Assembly (NCBI GenBank): GCA_947044405.1
Contig: CAMRHE010000463.1
Location: 1,115,001 to 1,179,000, forward strand
From: Leptodactylus fallax
Taxonomy: Eukaryota > Chordata > Amphibia > Anura > Leptodactylidae
Length of the DNA stretch: 64,000 nt
Reading direction: 5' to 3'
The position numbers and the translations under genes were made by a program. Shown piece by piece: positions 20,804-35,989 of this stretch. Numbering within the stretch: position 1 is the first letter of the stretch; each line of letters opens with the position of its first letter. The notes below the pieces were generated by a model. The model was not told where the DNA came from and searched no databases. It saw only the letters and a program-made list of their open reading frames with translations.

Positions 20804-23800
20804 TAGAATACAGGGGAGACATAGAATACAGGGGGGGGGGGGGGCACATAGAATACAGGACACATAGAATACAGGGGGAGACACATAGAATACAGGGGGG
20901 GACACATAGAATACAGGGGGACACATAGAATACAGGGGGGGACACATAGAATACAGGGGGGAGGACACATAGAATACAGGGGGGGACACATAGAATACAG
21001 GGGGGGACACATAGAATACAGGGGGAGGACACATAGAATACAGGGGGGGGACACATAGAATACAGGGGGGGACACATAGAATACAGGGGGGACACATAGA
21101 ATACAGGGGGGGACACATAGAATACAGGGGAGACACATAGAATACAGGAGGACACATAGAATACAGGGGGGGACACATAGAATACAGGGGGGACACATAG
21201 AATACAGGGGGGACACATAGAATACAGGGGGGAGGACACATAGAATACAGGGGGGACACATAGAATACAGGGGGGGACACATAGAATACAGGGGAGGACA
21301 CATAGAATACAGGGGGGGACACATAGAATACAGGGGAGGACACATAGAATACAGGGGGGACACATAGAATACAGGGGAGGACACATAGAATACAGGGGGG
21401 GACACATAGAATACAGGGGGGGACACATAGAATACAGGACACATAGAATACAGGGGGGGACACATAGAATACAGGGGGGACACATAGAATACAGGGGGGG
21501 ACACATAGAATACAGGGGGGACACATAGAATACAGGGGGGGGGCACATAGAACACAGGGGGGGGCACATAGAACACAGGGGGGGGCACATAGAATACAGG
21601 ACACATAGAATACAGGGGGGGCATAGAACACAGGGGGGGGCACATAGAACACAGGGGGGGGACACATAGAATACAGGGGGGACACATAGAACACAGGGGG
21701 GACACATAGAATACAGGGGGGGACATAGAACACAGGGGGGGGCACATAGAATACAGGACACATAGAATACAGGGGGGGACACATAGAATACAGGGGGGGA
21801 CACATAGAACACAGGGGGGGACACATAGAATACAGGGGGGGGACATAGAACACGGGGGGGCACATAGAATACAGGACACATAGAATACAGGGGGGACACA
21901 TAGAATACAGGGGGAGGACACATAGAATACAGGGGGGACACATAGAATACAGGGGGGACACATAGAATACAGGGGGGAACACATAGAATACAGGGGGGAC
22001 ACATAGAATACAGGGGGGGACACATAGAATACAGGGGGGACACATAGAATACAGGGGGGGCACATAGAATACAGGGTGGGACACATAGAATACAGGAGGG
22101 GACACATAGAATACAGGGGGGACACATAGAATACAGGGGGGGGACACATAGAATACAGGGGGGACACATAGAATACAGGGGGGACACATAGAATACAGGG
22201 GGGGACACATAGAATACAGGGGGGGACACATAGAATACAGGAGGACACATAGAATACAGGGGGGGCACATAGAACACAGGGGGGGCACATAGAATACAGG
22301 GGGGGACACATAGAATACAGGGGGGGACACAGAATACAGGCGGAGGACACATAGAAAACAGGGGGGGACACATAGAATACAGGGGGGACACATAGAATTC
22401 AGGAGGACACATAGAATACAGGGGGGACACATAGAATACAGGAGGACACATAGAATACAGGGGGGGACACATAGAATACAGGGGGGACACATAGAATACA
22501 GGGGGGACACATAGAATACAGGAGGACACATAGAACACAGGGGGGACACATAGAATACAGGAGGACACATAGAATACAGGGGGGGCACATAGAATACAGG
22601 GGGGACACATAGAATACATGGGGGGACACATAGAATACAGGGGGGACACATAGAATACAGGGGGGACACATAGAATACAGGGGGGACACATAGAATACAG
22701 GGGGGACACATAGTATACAGGGGGGACACATAGAATACAGGGGGGACACATAGAACACAGGGGGGGCACATAGAATACAGGACACATAGAATACAGGGGG
22801 GACACATAGAATACAGGAGGGGGGACACATAGAATACAGGGGGGGACACATAGAAAACAGAGGGGGACACATAGAATACAGGGGGGGACATAGAATACAG
22901 GGGGGGACATAGAATACAGGGGGGACACATAGAATACAGGGGGGACACATAGAATACAGGGGGGACACATAGTATACAGGGGGGACACATAGAATACAGG
23001 GGAGGACACATAGAATACAGGGGGGGGCACATAGAACACAGGGGGGCACATAGAATACAGGACACATAGAATACAGGGGGGACACATAGAATACAGGGGG
23101 GGCACATAGAATACGGGGGGGCACATAGAATACAGGAGGGGACACATAGAATACAGGGGGACACATAGAATACGGGGGGGACACATAGAATACAGGGGGG
23201 ACACATAGAATACAGGGGGGGACACATAGAATACAGGGGGGACACATAGAATACAGGAGGGGACACATAGAATACAGGAGGACACATAGAATAGGGGGGG
23301 GACACATAGAATACAGGGGGGACACATAGAATACAGGGGAGGACACATAGTATACAGGAGGACACATAGAATACAGGGGGGACACATAGAATACAGGGGG
23401 GACACATAGAATACAGGGGGGACACATAGAATACAGGGGAGGACACATAGTATACAGGAGGACACATAGAATACAGGGGGGACACATAGAATACAGGGGG
23501 GGACACATAGAATACAGGGGGGGACACATAGAATACAGGGAGGACACATAGAATACAGGGGGGACACATAGAATACAGGGGAGGACACATAGAATACAGG
23601 AGGGGACACATAGAATACAGGGGGGACACATAGAATACAGGAGGGGACACATAGAATACAGGGGGACACATAGAATACAGGGGGGACACACAGAATACAG
23701 GAGGACACATAGAATACAGGAGGACACATAGAATACAGGAGGACACATAGAATACAGGAGGACACATAGAATACAGGAGGACACATAGAATACAGGGGGG

Positions 23801-26800
23801 ACACATAGAATACAGGGGGGACACATAGAATACAGGGGGGACACATAGAATACAGGGGAGGACACATAGAATACAGGGGGACACATAGAATACAGGGGGG
23901 GCACATAGAATACAGGAGGACACATAGAATACAGGGGGGGGCACATAGAATACAGGAGGACACATAGAATACAGGGAGGACACATAGAATACAGGAGGGG
24001 GACACATAGAATACAGGGGGGGACACATAGAATACAGGGGGGCACATAGAATACAGGAGGGGGACACATAGAATACAGGGGGGACACATAGAATACAGGG
24101 GGGGACACATAGAATACAGGAGGGGGACACATAGAATACAGGGGGGGACATAGAATACAGGGGGGACACATAGAATACAGGAGGGGGACACATAGAATAC
24201 AGGGGGGACACATAGAATACAGGAGGGGGACACATAGAATACAGGAGGGGGACACATAGAATACAGGGGGGCACATAGAATACAGGGGGGGACACATAGA
24301 ATACAGGAGGGGGACACATAGAATACAAGGGGGGACATAGAATACAGGGGGGACACATAGAATACAGGAGGGGGACACATAGAATACAGGGGGGACACAT
24401 AGAATACAGGGGGGGACACATAGAATACAGGAGGGGGACACATAGAATACAGGGGGGACACATAGAATACAGGGGGGACACATAGAATACAGGGGGGACA
24501 CATAGAATACAGGGGGGACACATAGAATACAGGAGGGGGACACATAGAATACAGGAGGGGGACACATAGAATACAGGGGGGGACACATAGAATACAGGGG
24601 GGACACATAGAATACAGGGGGGACACATAGAATACAGGAGGGGGACACATAGAATACAGGGGGGACACATAGAATACAGGGGGACACATAGAATACAGGG
24701 GGACACATAGAATACAGGGGGGACACATAGAATACAGGGAGGGGACACATAGAATACAGGGGGGACACATAGAATACAGGACACATAGAATACAGGAGGA
24801 CACATAGAATACAGGACACATAGAATACAGGGGGGGGACACATAGAATACAGGACACATAGAATACAGGGGGGGGACACATAGAATACAGGGGGGACACA
24901 TAGAATACAGGGGGGGACACATAGAATACAGGAGGACACATAGAATACAGGGAGGGCACATAGAATACAGGAGGACACATAGAATACAGGGGGGGACACA
25001 TAGAACACAGGGGGCACATAGAATACAGGACACATAGAATACAGGGGGGGACACATAGAATACAGGGGGGACACATAGAATACAGGAGGACACATAGAAT
25101 ACAGGGGGGGACACATAGAATACAGGGGGGACACATAGAATACAGGGGGGACACATAGAATACAGGGGGGGACACATAGAATACAGGGGAGGACACATAG
25201 AATACAGGAGGACACATAGAATACAGGGGGGGCACATAGAATACAGGGGGGACACATAGAATACAGGGGGGACACATAGAATACAGGAGGGGACACATAG
25301 AATACAAGGACACATAGAATACAGGGGGGACACATAGAATACAGGGGGGACACATAGAATACAGGGGGGACACATAGAATACAGGGGGGACACATAGTAT
25401 ACAGGGGGACACATAGAATACAGGGGGGACACATAGAACACAGGGGGGGCACATAGAATACAGGACACATAGAATACAGGGGGGACACATAGAATACAGG
25501 GGGGACACATAGAATACAGGAGGGGGACACATAGAATACAGGGGGGACATAGAATACAGGGGGGACACATAGAATACAGGGGGGCACATAGAATACAGGG
25601 GGGGACACATAGAATACAGGGGAGGACACATAGAATACAGGAGGACACATAGAATACAGGGGGGACACATAGAATACAGGGGGGACACATAGAATACAGG
25701 AGGACACATAGAATACAGGGGGGGACACATAGAATACAGGGGGACACATAGAATACAGGGGGACACATAGAATACAGGGGGACACATAGAATACAGGAGG
25801 ACACATAGAATACAGGGGGGGACACATAGAATACAGGAGGACACATAGAATACAGGGGGGGACACATAGAATACAGGGGGGACACATAGAATACAGGGGG
25901 ACACATAGAATACAGGGGGGACACATAGAATACAGGAGGACACATAGAATACAGGGGGGGACACATAGAATACAGGGGGGACACATAGAATACAGGGGGG
26001 ACACATAGAATACAGGGGGACACATAGAATACAGGGGGGACACATAGAATACAGGGGGGACACATAGAATACAGGGGGACACATAGAATACAGGGGGGAC
26101 ACATAGAATACAGGGGGACACATAGAATACAGGGGGGACACATAGAATACAGGGGGACACATAGAATCGGGGAACATAGAATACAGGGGGACACATAGAA
26201 TACAGGGGGACACATAGAATACAGGGGGACACATAGAATACAGGGAACATAGAATACAGGGGGGACACATAGAATACAGGGGGACACATAGAATACAGGG
26301 GGGACACATAGAATACAGGAGGACACATAGAATACAGGGGGGACACATAGAATACAGGGGGGACACATAGAATACAGGGGGGGACACATAGAATACAGGA
26401 GGACACATAGAATACAGGGGGGAACATAGAATACAGGGGGGACACATAGAATACAGGGGGACACATAGAATACAGGGGGGACACATAGAATACAGGGGAC
26501 ACATAGAATACAGGGGACACACATAGAATACAGGGAACACATAGAATACAGGAGGACACATAGAATACAGGGGGCACATAGAATACAGGGGGGACACATA
26601 GAATACAGGGAGGACACATAGAATACAGGAGGACACATAGAATACAGGACCACATAAATACAGGACACATAGAATACAGGGGGACACATAGAATACAGGG
26701 GGGACACAAAATCAACATAGAATACAGGGGGGCACATAAATACAGGGAGGGGACACATAGAATACAGGGGGGACACATAGAATACAGGGAGCACATAGAA

Positions 26801-29800
26801 TACAGAGGGGGACACATAGAATACAGGGGGATAGAATACAGGGGGACACATAGAATACAGGAGGACACATAGAATACAGGGAGGACACATAGAATACAGG
26901 GGGGACACAAGAATCAGGGGGACACATAGAATACAGGATCACATAGAATACAGGGGGACATAGAATACAGGGGGACACATAGAATACAGGAGGACACATA
27001 GAATACAAGGAGGACACATAGAATACAGGGGGACACATAGAATACAGGAGGACACATAGAATACAGGGAGGACACATAGAATACAGGAGGACACATAGAA
27101 TACAGGGGAGGACACATAGAATACAGGGGGGACACATAGAATACAGGGGACATAGAATACAGGGGGACATAGAATACAGGGCACATAGAATACAGGGGGG
27201 ACATAGAATACAGGGGAGGACACATAGAATACAGGGGGGAACATAGAATACAGGGGGGACACATAGAATACAGGGGGACACATAGAATACAGGACACATA
27301 GAATCAACATAGAATACAGGGACATAGAATACAGGGGGCACATAGAATACAGGGGACATAGAATCAGGGAGGACACATAGAATACAGGGGGACCATAGAA
27401 TACAGGGGAACATAGAATACAAACAAAACACAAAAGGGCAAATACAGGGGAGGACACATAGAATACAGACATAGAATCAGGAGGACACATAAATACAGGG
27501 GGGCACATAGAACCACATAGAATCAGGACACATAGAATACAGGGGGACACATAGAATAGGGGGACACATAGAATACAGGGGGGACACATAGAATACAGCA
27601 CATAGAATACAGGGGGGACACATAGAATACAGGGGGGACACATAGAATACAGGGGAGGACACATAGAATACAGGGGGGCACATAGAATACAGAGGACACA
27701 TAGAATACAGGGGGGGCACAAGAATACAGGGGACACATAGAATCAGGACACATAGAATCAGACACATAAATACAGGGAAAACATAGAATACAGGGGGGAC
27801 ACATAGAATACAGGAGGGGACACATAGAATACAGGGGGGACACATAGAATACAGAGGGGACACATAGAATACACACATAGAATACGGGGGGACACATAGA
27901 ATACAGGGGGACACATAGAATACAGGAGGGGACACATAGAATACAGGGGGGACACATAGAATACAGGGAGGACACATAGAATACAGGAGGACACATAGAA
28001 TACAGGGGGGGACACATAGAATACAGGGGGGACACATAGAATACAGGGGGGGACACATAGAATACAAGGGGACACATAGAATACAGGAGGGACACATAGA
28101 ATACAGGGGGGACACATAGAATACAGGGGGGACACATAGAATACAGGGGGGACACATAGAATACAGGGGAGGACACATAGAATACAGGGGGGGACACATA
28201 GAATACAGGGGGACACATAGAATACAGAAGGGGACACATAGAATACAGGGGGACACATAGAATACAGGGGGGACACATAGAATACAGGGGGGACACATAG
28301 AATACAGGGGGGACACATAGAATACAAGGGGACACATAGAATACAGGGGGAGGACACATAGAATACAGGAGGACACATAGAATACAGGGGGACACATAGA
28401 ATACAGGAGGACACATAGAATACAGGAGGACACATAGAATACAGGAGGACACATAGAATACAGGAGGACACATAGAATACAGGGGGGACACATAGAATAC
28501 AGGGGGACACATAGAATACAGGGGGACACATAGAATACAGGGGGGACACATAGAATACAGGAGGACACATAGAATACAGGAGGACACATAGAATACAGGG
28601 GGGGACACATAGAATACAGGGGGACACATAGAATACAGGGGGGACACATAGAATACAGGGGGGACACATAGAATACAGGGGGGACACATAGAATACAGGA
28701 GGACACATAGAATACAGGGGGGACACATAGAATACAGGGGGGACACATAGAATACAGGGGGGACACATAGAATACAGGAGGACACATAGAATACAGGGGG
28801 GGACACATAGAATACAGGGGGGACACATAGAATACAGGAGGACACATAGAATACAGGGGGGCACATAGAATACAGGGGGGACACACAAAAATACAGGGGG
28901 GCACATAGAATACAGGAGGACACATAGAATACAGGGGGGCACATAGAATACAGGGGGGACACATAGAATACAGGAGGACACATAGAATACAGGGGAAGGA
29001 CACATAGAATACAGGGGGGACACATAGAATACAGGGGGGACACATAAAAAAAGGGGGACACATAGAATACAAGAGGGGCACATAGAATACAGGGGGGACA
29101 CATAGAATACAGGGGGGACACATAGAATACAGGGGGACACATAGAATACAGGGGGGACACATAGAATACAGGGGGGGACACATAGAATACAGGGGGGGAC
29201 ACATAGAATACAGGGGGGACACATAGAATACAGGGGGACACATAGAATACAGGGGGACACATAGACTACAGGGGGGGACACATAGAATACAGGGGGAGGA
29301 CACATAGAATACAAGGGGGACACATAGAATACAGGGAGGACACATAGACTACAGGGGGGACACATAGAATACAGGGGAGGACACATAGACTACAGGGGGG
29401 ACACATAGAATACAGGGGAGGACACATAGAATACAGGGGGAGGACACATAGAATACAGGGGGGACACATAGAATACAGGGGAGGACACATAGAATACAGG
29501 GGGGACACATAGAATACAGGGGGGACACATAGAATACAGGGGAGGACACATAGAATACAGGGGGGACACATAGAATACAGGGGGGGACACATAGAATACA
29601 GGAGGACACATAGAATACAGGGGGGGACACATAGAATACAGGGGGAGGACACATAGAACACAGGGGGGGCACATAGAATACAGGGGGGACACATAGAATA
29701 CAGGGGGACACATAGAATACAGGGGGACACATAGAATACAGGGGGGACACATAGAATACAGGGGGGCACATAGAATACAGGGGGGACACATAGAATACAG

Positions 29801-31318
29801 GGGGGACACATAGAATACAGGGGGGGCACATAGAATACAAGGGGGACACATAGAATACAGGGGGGGGCACATAGAATACAGGGGGGACACATAGAATACA
29901 GGGGGGACACATAGAATACAGGGGAGGACACATAGAATACAGGGGGGACACATAGAATACAGGGGGGACACATAGAACCAGGGGGGACACATAGAATACA
30001 GGAGGGGCACATAGAATACAGGGGGGACACATAGAATACAGGAGGACACATAGAATACAGGACACATAGAATACAGGGAGGACACATAGAATACAGGGGG
30101 AGGACACATAGAATACAGGGGGGACACATAGAATACAGGGGGGACACATAGAATACAGGGGGGGACACATAGAATACAGGAGGGGGCACATAGAATACAG
30201 GGGGGACACATAGAATACAGGGGGGACACATAGAATACAGGGGGGACACATAGAATACAGGGGGGACACATAGAATACAGGGGGGGGACACATAGAATAC
30301 AGGGGGGACACATAGAATACAGGGGGGACACATAGAATACAGGGGGGACACATAGAATACAGGGGGACACATAGACTACAGGGGGGACACATAGAATACA
30401 GGGGGAGGACACATAGAATACAGGGGGGACACATAGAATACAGGGGAGGACACATAGACTACAGGGGGGGACACATAGAATACAGGGGGGACACATAGAA
30501 TACAGGGAAGGACACATAGACTACAGGGGGGACACATAGAATACAGGGGGAGGACACATAGACTACAGGGGGGACACATAGAATACAGGGGAGGACACAT
30601 AGAATACAGGGGGAGGACACATAGAATACAGGGGGGACACATAGAATACAGGGGAGGACACATAGAATACAGGGGGGACACATAGAATACAGGGGGGACA
30701 CATAGAATACAGGGGAGGACACATAGAATACAGGGGGGACACATAGAATACAGGGGGGGACACATAGAATACAGGAGGACACATAGAATACAGGGGGGGG
30801 ACACATAGAATACAGGGGGAGGACACATAGAACACAGGGGGGGCACATAGAATACAGGGGGGACACATAGAATACAGGGGGGACACATAGAATACAGGGG
30901 GGACACATAGAATACAGGGGGGACACATAGAATACAGGGGGGACACATAGAATACAGGGGGGACACATAGAATACAGGGGGGGGCACATAGAATACAGGG
31001 GGGGACACATAGAATACAGGGGGGACACATAGAATACAGGGGGGGCACATAGAATACAGGGGGGGACACATAGAATACAGGGGGGGGCACATAGAATACA
31101 GGGGGGGACACATAGAATACAGGGGGGACACATAGAATACAGGGGAGGACACATAGAATACAGGGGGGGACACATAGAATACAGGGGGGGACACATAGAA
31201 CACAGGGGGGGGACACATAGAATACAGGAGGGGCACATAGAATACAGGGGGGGACACATAGAATACAGGAGGACACATAGAATACAGGACACATAGAATA
31301 CAGGGAGGACACATAGAA
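20804..31318. repeat. ~21-bp G-rich satellite, block 1
   Basis: The unit is ACACATAGAATACAG followed by a run of G (with some A) of about 2 to 10 bases, so the period varies around 19-24. About 500 units. Variants GAACACAG, TAGTATACAG and TAGACTACAG recur in patches. The unit has no CpG. The - strand has no stop codon in any frame of the unit, giving open frames of thousands of codons that read CPPCILCV, PPVFYVS and LYSMCPP; these are not genes. Patch 26160-27780 is unusually degraded. Confidence 0.98.
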
Positions 31319-31320
31319 TA

Positions 31321-32858
31321 CAGTCATGGCCAAAAGTTTTGAGAATGATACAAATATTAATTTTTACAAAGTCTACTGCTTCAGTTTTTCTAATGGCAAT
31401 TTGCATATACTCCAGAATGTTATAAAGAGTGATCAGCTTAACAGCAATTACTTACAAAGTCAATATTTGCCTAGAAAATGAACTTTATCCCCCAAAACAC
31501 ATTTCAACATCATTGCAGCCCTGCCTTAAAAGGACCACCTAACATGGTTTCAGTGATTGCTCCATGTCGATGAGGACAGGGCTGGAGATCAATATGTCAT
31601 GATTAAGTAAGAATGACACCACTGGACACTTTAAAAGGAGGCTGGTGCTTGCCATCATTGTTTCTCTTCTGTTAACCATGGTTATCTCTAAAGAAACACG
31701 TGCAGTCATCATTGCACTGCACAAAAATGGCCTAACTGGGAAGAGTATTGCAGCTAGAAAGATTGCACCTCAGTCAACAATCTATCGCATCATCAAGAAC
31801 TTCAAGGAGAGAGGTTCCATTGGTGCCAAAAAGGCTCCAGGGCGCCCAAGAAAGACCAGCAAGCGGCAGGACCGTCTCTTAAAAGTGTTTCAGCTGCGGG
31901 ATGGGGCTACCAGCAGTGCAGAGCTTGCTGAGGAATGGCAGCAGGCAGGTGTGAGTGCATCTGCACGCACTGTGAGGCGGAGACTCTTGGAGCAAGGCCT
32001 GGTCTCAAGGAGGGCAGCAAAGAAGCCACTTCTCTCCAGAAAAAACATCAGGGACAGACTGATAGTCTGCAAAAGGTACAGGGAGTGGACTGCTGAGGAC
32101 TGGGGGAAAGTCATTTTCTCTGATGAATCCCCTTTTCCATTGTTTGGAACATCTGGAAAACAGCTTATTCGGAGAAGAAGAGGTGAGCGCTACCACCAGT
32201 CTTGTCTCATGCCAACTGTAAAGCATCCTGAAACCATTCATGTGTGGGGTTGCTTCTCAGCCAAGGGAATCGGCTCTCTCACAGTCTTGCCATGAATAAA
32301 GAATGGTACCAGAATGTCCTCCAAGAGCAACTTCTCCCAACCGTCCAAGAGCAGTTTGGCGCTCAACAATGCCTTTTCCAGCATGATGGAGCACCTTGCC
32401 ATAAAGCAAAGGTGATAACTAAATGGCTCAGGGAACAAAACATAGAGATTTTGGGTCCATGGCCTGGAAACTCCCCAGATCTTAATCCCATTGAGAACTT
32501 GTGGTCAATCATCAAGAGACGGGTGGACAAACAAAAACCAACAAATTCAGACAAAATGAAAGCATTGATTCTGCAAGAATGGACTGCTATCAGTCAGGAT
32601 TTGGTCCAGAAGTTGATTGAGAGCATGCCAGGGAGAATTGCAGAGGTCCTGAAGAAGAAGGGTCAACACTGCAAATATTGACTTGCTGCATTAACTCATT
32701 CTAACTGTCAATATAAGCTTCTGTTACTCATAATATGAATGCAATTCTATTTCTGTATGTGATAAAAACATCTGACAAACACACAGAAAAACCAGAGGGC
32801 AGCAGATCATGTGAAAATAGAATATTTGTGTCATTCTCAAAACTTTTGGCCATGACTG
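31321..32858 (+). mobile_element. Tc1-type transposon, copy 1
   Basis: The 1538-bp element starts CAGTCATGGCCAAAAGTTTT and ends with its inverted repeat; outer inverted repeats match for about 38 bp with one difference. TA flanks it on both sides (31319-31320, 32859-32860), the target duplication of Tc1/mariner. The insertion divides a satellite unit cleanly between GAATA and CAGG. It encodes a broken transposase. Confidence 0.96.
31678..32681 (+). pseudogene. Tc1 transposase, frameshifted (copy 1)
   Basis: The frame begins with MVISKETRAVIIALHK and a helix-turn-helix DNA-binding half, then the basic GRPRKTSKRQ, and the first catalytic Asp in VIFSDESPF. It stops at 32295 after GIGSLTVLP. The second half is in another frame from about 32290, with the second Asp in FQHDGAPCHKA and the Glu in PDLNPIENLW, ending at KKKGQHCKY. 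Compared with related Tc1 proteins a few residues seem to be missing at the shift, so a short deletion is the likely cause. The enzyme cannot be made as one chain. Confidence 0.9.
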
Positions 32859-32860
32859 TA

Positions 32861-34893
32861 CAGGAGGGGACACATAGAATACAGGGGAGGACACATAGAA
32901 TACAGGGGGGGACACATAGAATACAGGGGGGGACACATAGAATACAGGGGGGGACACATAGAATACAGGGGAGGACACATAGAATACAGGGGGGGACACA
33001 TAGAATACAGGAGGACACATAGAATACAGGGGGGGGCACATAGAATACAGGGGGGGACACATAGAATACAGGGGGGACACATAGAATACAGGGGGGGACA
33101 CATAGAATACAGGGGGGGAGAAACACATAGAATACAGGGGGGACACATAGAATACAGGAGGGGACACATAGAATACAGGGGGGGACACATAGAATACAGG
33201 AGGGGACACATAGAATACAGGGGGGCACATAGAATACGGGGGGGGACACATAGAATACAGGGGGGGACACATAGAATACAGGAGGGGACACATAGAATAC
33301 AGGGGGGGACACATAGAATACAGGGGAGGACACATAGAATACAGGAGGACACATAGAATACAGGGGGGGGGGACACATAGAATACAGGGGGGACACATAG
33401 AATACAGGGGGGGACACATAGAATACAGGGGGACACATAGAATACAGGAGGGACACATAGAATACAGGGGGGGACACATAGAATACAGGGGGGGACACAT
33501 AGAATACAGGGGGGGACACATAGAATACAGGGGGAGGACACATAGAATACAGGGGGGGGACACATAGAATACAGGGGGACACATAGAATACAGGAGGGAC
33601 ACATAGAATACAGGGGGGGACACATAGAATACAGGGGAGGACACATAGAATACAGGGGGGGACACATAGAATACAGGAGGGGACACATAGAATACAGGGG
33701 GGGACACATAGAATACAGGGGAGGACACATAGAATACAGGAGGACACATAGAATACAGGGGGGGACACATAGAATACAGGAGGACACATAGAATACAGGA
33801 GGACACATAGAATACAGGAGGACACATAGAATACAGGGGGGGGACACATAGAATACAGGGGGACACATAGAATACAGGGGGACACATAGAATACAGGGGG
33901 GACACATAGAATACAGGAGGACACATAGAATACAGGAGGACACATAGAATACAGGGGGGGGACACATAGAATACAGGGGGACACATAGAATACAGGGGGG
34001 GACACATAGAATACAGGGGGGACACATAGAATACAGGGGGGACACATAGAATACAGGGGGGACACATAGAATACAGGGGGACACATAGAATACAGGGGGG
34101 GACACATAGAATACAGGGGGGGACACATAGAATACAGGGGGGGACACATAGAATACAGGAGGACACATAGAATACAGGGGGGGACACATAGAATACAGGG
34201 GGGACACATAGAATACAGGAGGACACATAGAATACAGGGGGGGCACATAGAATACAGGGGGGGACACACAGAATACAGGGGGGGCACATAGAATACAGGA
34301 GGACACATAGAATACAGGGGGGCACATAGAATACAGGGGGGGGACACATAGAATACAGGAGGACACATAGAATACAGGGGGAGGACACATAGAATACAGG
34401 GGGGGACACATAGAATACAGGGGGGGACACATAGAATACAGGGGGGGACACATAGAATACAGGAGGGGGCACATAGAATACAGGGGGGGACACATAGAAT
34501 ACAGGGGGGGACACATAGAATACAGGGGGGACACATAGAATACAGGGGGGACACATAGAATACAGGGGGGGGACACATAGAATACAGGGGGGGGGGACAC
34601 ATAGAATACAGGGGGGGACACATAGAATACAGGGGGGACACATAGAATACAGGGGGACACATAGACTACAGGGGGGGACACATAGAATACAGGGGGAGGA
34701 CACATAGAATACAGGGGGGGACACATAGAATACAGGGGAGGACACATAGACTACAGGGGGGGACACATAGAATACAGGGGGAGGACACATAGACTACAGG
34801 GGGGGACACATAGAATACAGGGGGAGGACACATAGAATACAGGGGGGGACACATAGAATACAGGGGAGGACACATAGAATACAGGGGGGGACA
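32861..34893. repeat. ~21-bp satellite, block 2
   Basis: About 95 units of the same satellite lie between Tc1 copy 1 and the gypsy fragment. TAGACTACAG variants cluster at its right end (34665-34800), as they do at 29.27-29.4 and 30.37-30.57 kb. Confidence 0.97.
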
Positions 34894-35874
34894 TGTGAAC
34901 CGAGAGCAAGGCAGGTGGTTTGGACTCCGCAACCAGAAATGAACGCACACGCGGTAGTTCAAGAAAAAAAATATATATTTACTATAAGTTAATAAAGGCT
35001 AGTTAAAGGTAAAATGACAGGGCTAAAGACAAGCAAAATATACAATATAGCATGAACAATTTCAAGGCAAATTCTGCAATGGTTTCTACTTTTACTCTGT
35101 CCACTTCTGCAGTATGGACACTGAATGAACAATATACTCAAAACTATCCCTAACTGACCCTGACTTCACATTTGGGTGCACCCCCTTTTCCCCAGTGGTC
35201 CAGGTGGACCGCTTACAGTCCGTAGAAGCACGCGGTGGGGCCCAAAGTCGGTCCTTTCTTTTATAGTGAAGCGTCCTCTCCTCACGGTTATCAGGATCTT
35301 GGGAGAAATGAAGTCCTCTTTAACAGACAGGGAAACCAACTGAATGCAATGTAATCCAACAGCAGATTCCACTCAGCACACTGACAGTCCTGCCGAATCC
35401 ATACACTGAGCTGGGATGTAAGCCGGGATTTAGCAGGTGCCGTCCAGTACATCAACAGCACTGCGAGTCTCTATCTGTGGTATCCATATACACAGTCACA
35501 ATGTCAGTCTCACTGATCAGCCACTGAGCACAGTTCCTTTCACGTGGACTCACTAGTCCTGTTGTCTCTTTACACTCTGTTTGTCTCTGGACCAAGATAC
35601 AGCTTAGCTGTACAGAAAAATCTCCACACCAGTTCAATACAACACTTGCTAAGATGGCTGCTGCTCTCTCTCTCGTCACTTCCTGCTTCTCTGCTCACAC
35701 TCTGTCTGCAGAACAGGCAAGCTGACATAAAAGGGGGGGGGGGGGTCTCACTCCAGCATCATGTCACAATTACAATGGCTGCTGTCTTAAAGGAACAGAA
35801 TCACAGAAATACATTCAACATTAACAGTTTATACAGACAAATGAAGCTTAAGACAACATTGGCTGTCTCTTACA
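34894..35874 (-). repeat. gypsy LTR
   Basis: On the - strand it starts TGTAAGAGACAG at 35874 and ends TCGGTTCACA at 34894, giving TGT...ACA ends and 981 bp. The polypurine tract AAAGTGGGGGGGGAA lies directly upstream (35877-35892). The G run at 35733-35746 on the + strand is unusually long for the LTR. Confidence 0.8.
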
Positions 35875-35989
35875 TATTCCCCCCCCACTTTAAGATTGGC
35901 AGTCCCTGCCTATGACTGTATATCCAGAGGGTTGTACTTTTATGCACAGGGTGGTAGTATACCGATGTATGGCAGGCCAAACAAACTCA

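Noticed and set aside
20804..31318. CRISPR-like regular array
   Set aside because: Repeats are directly tandem with G-run spacers, no unique spacers, and the context is a vertebrate genome.
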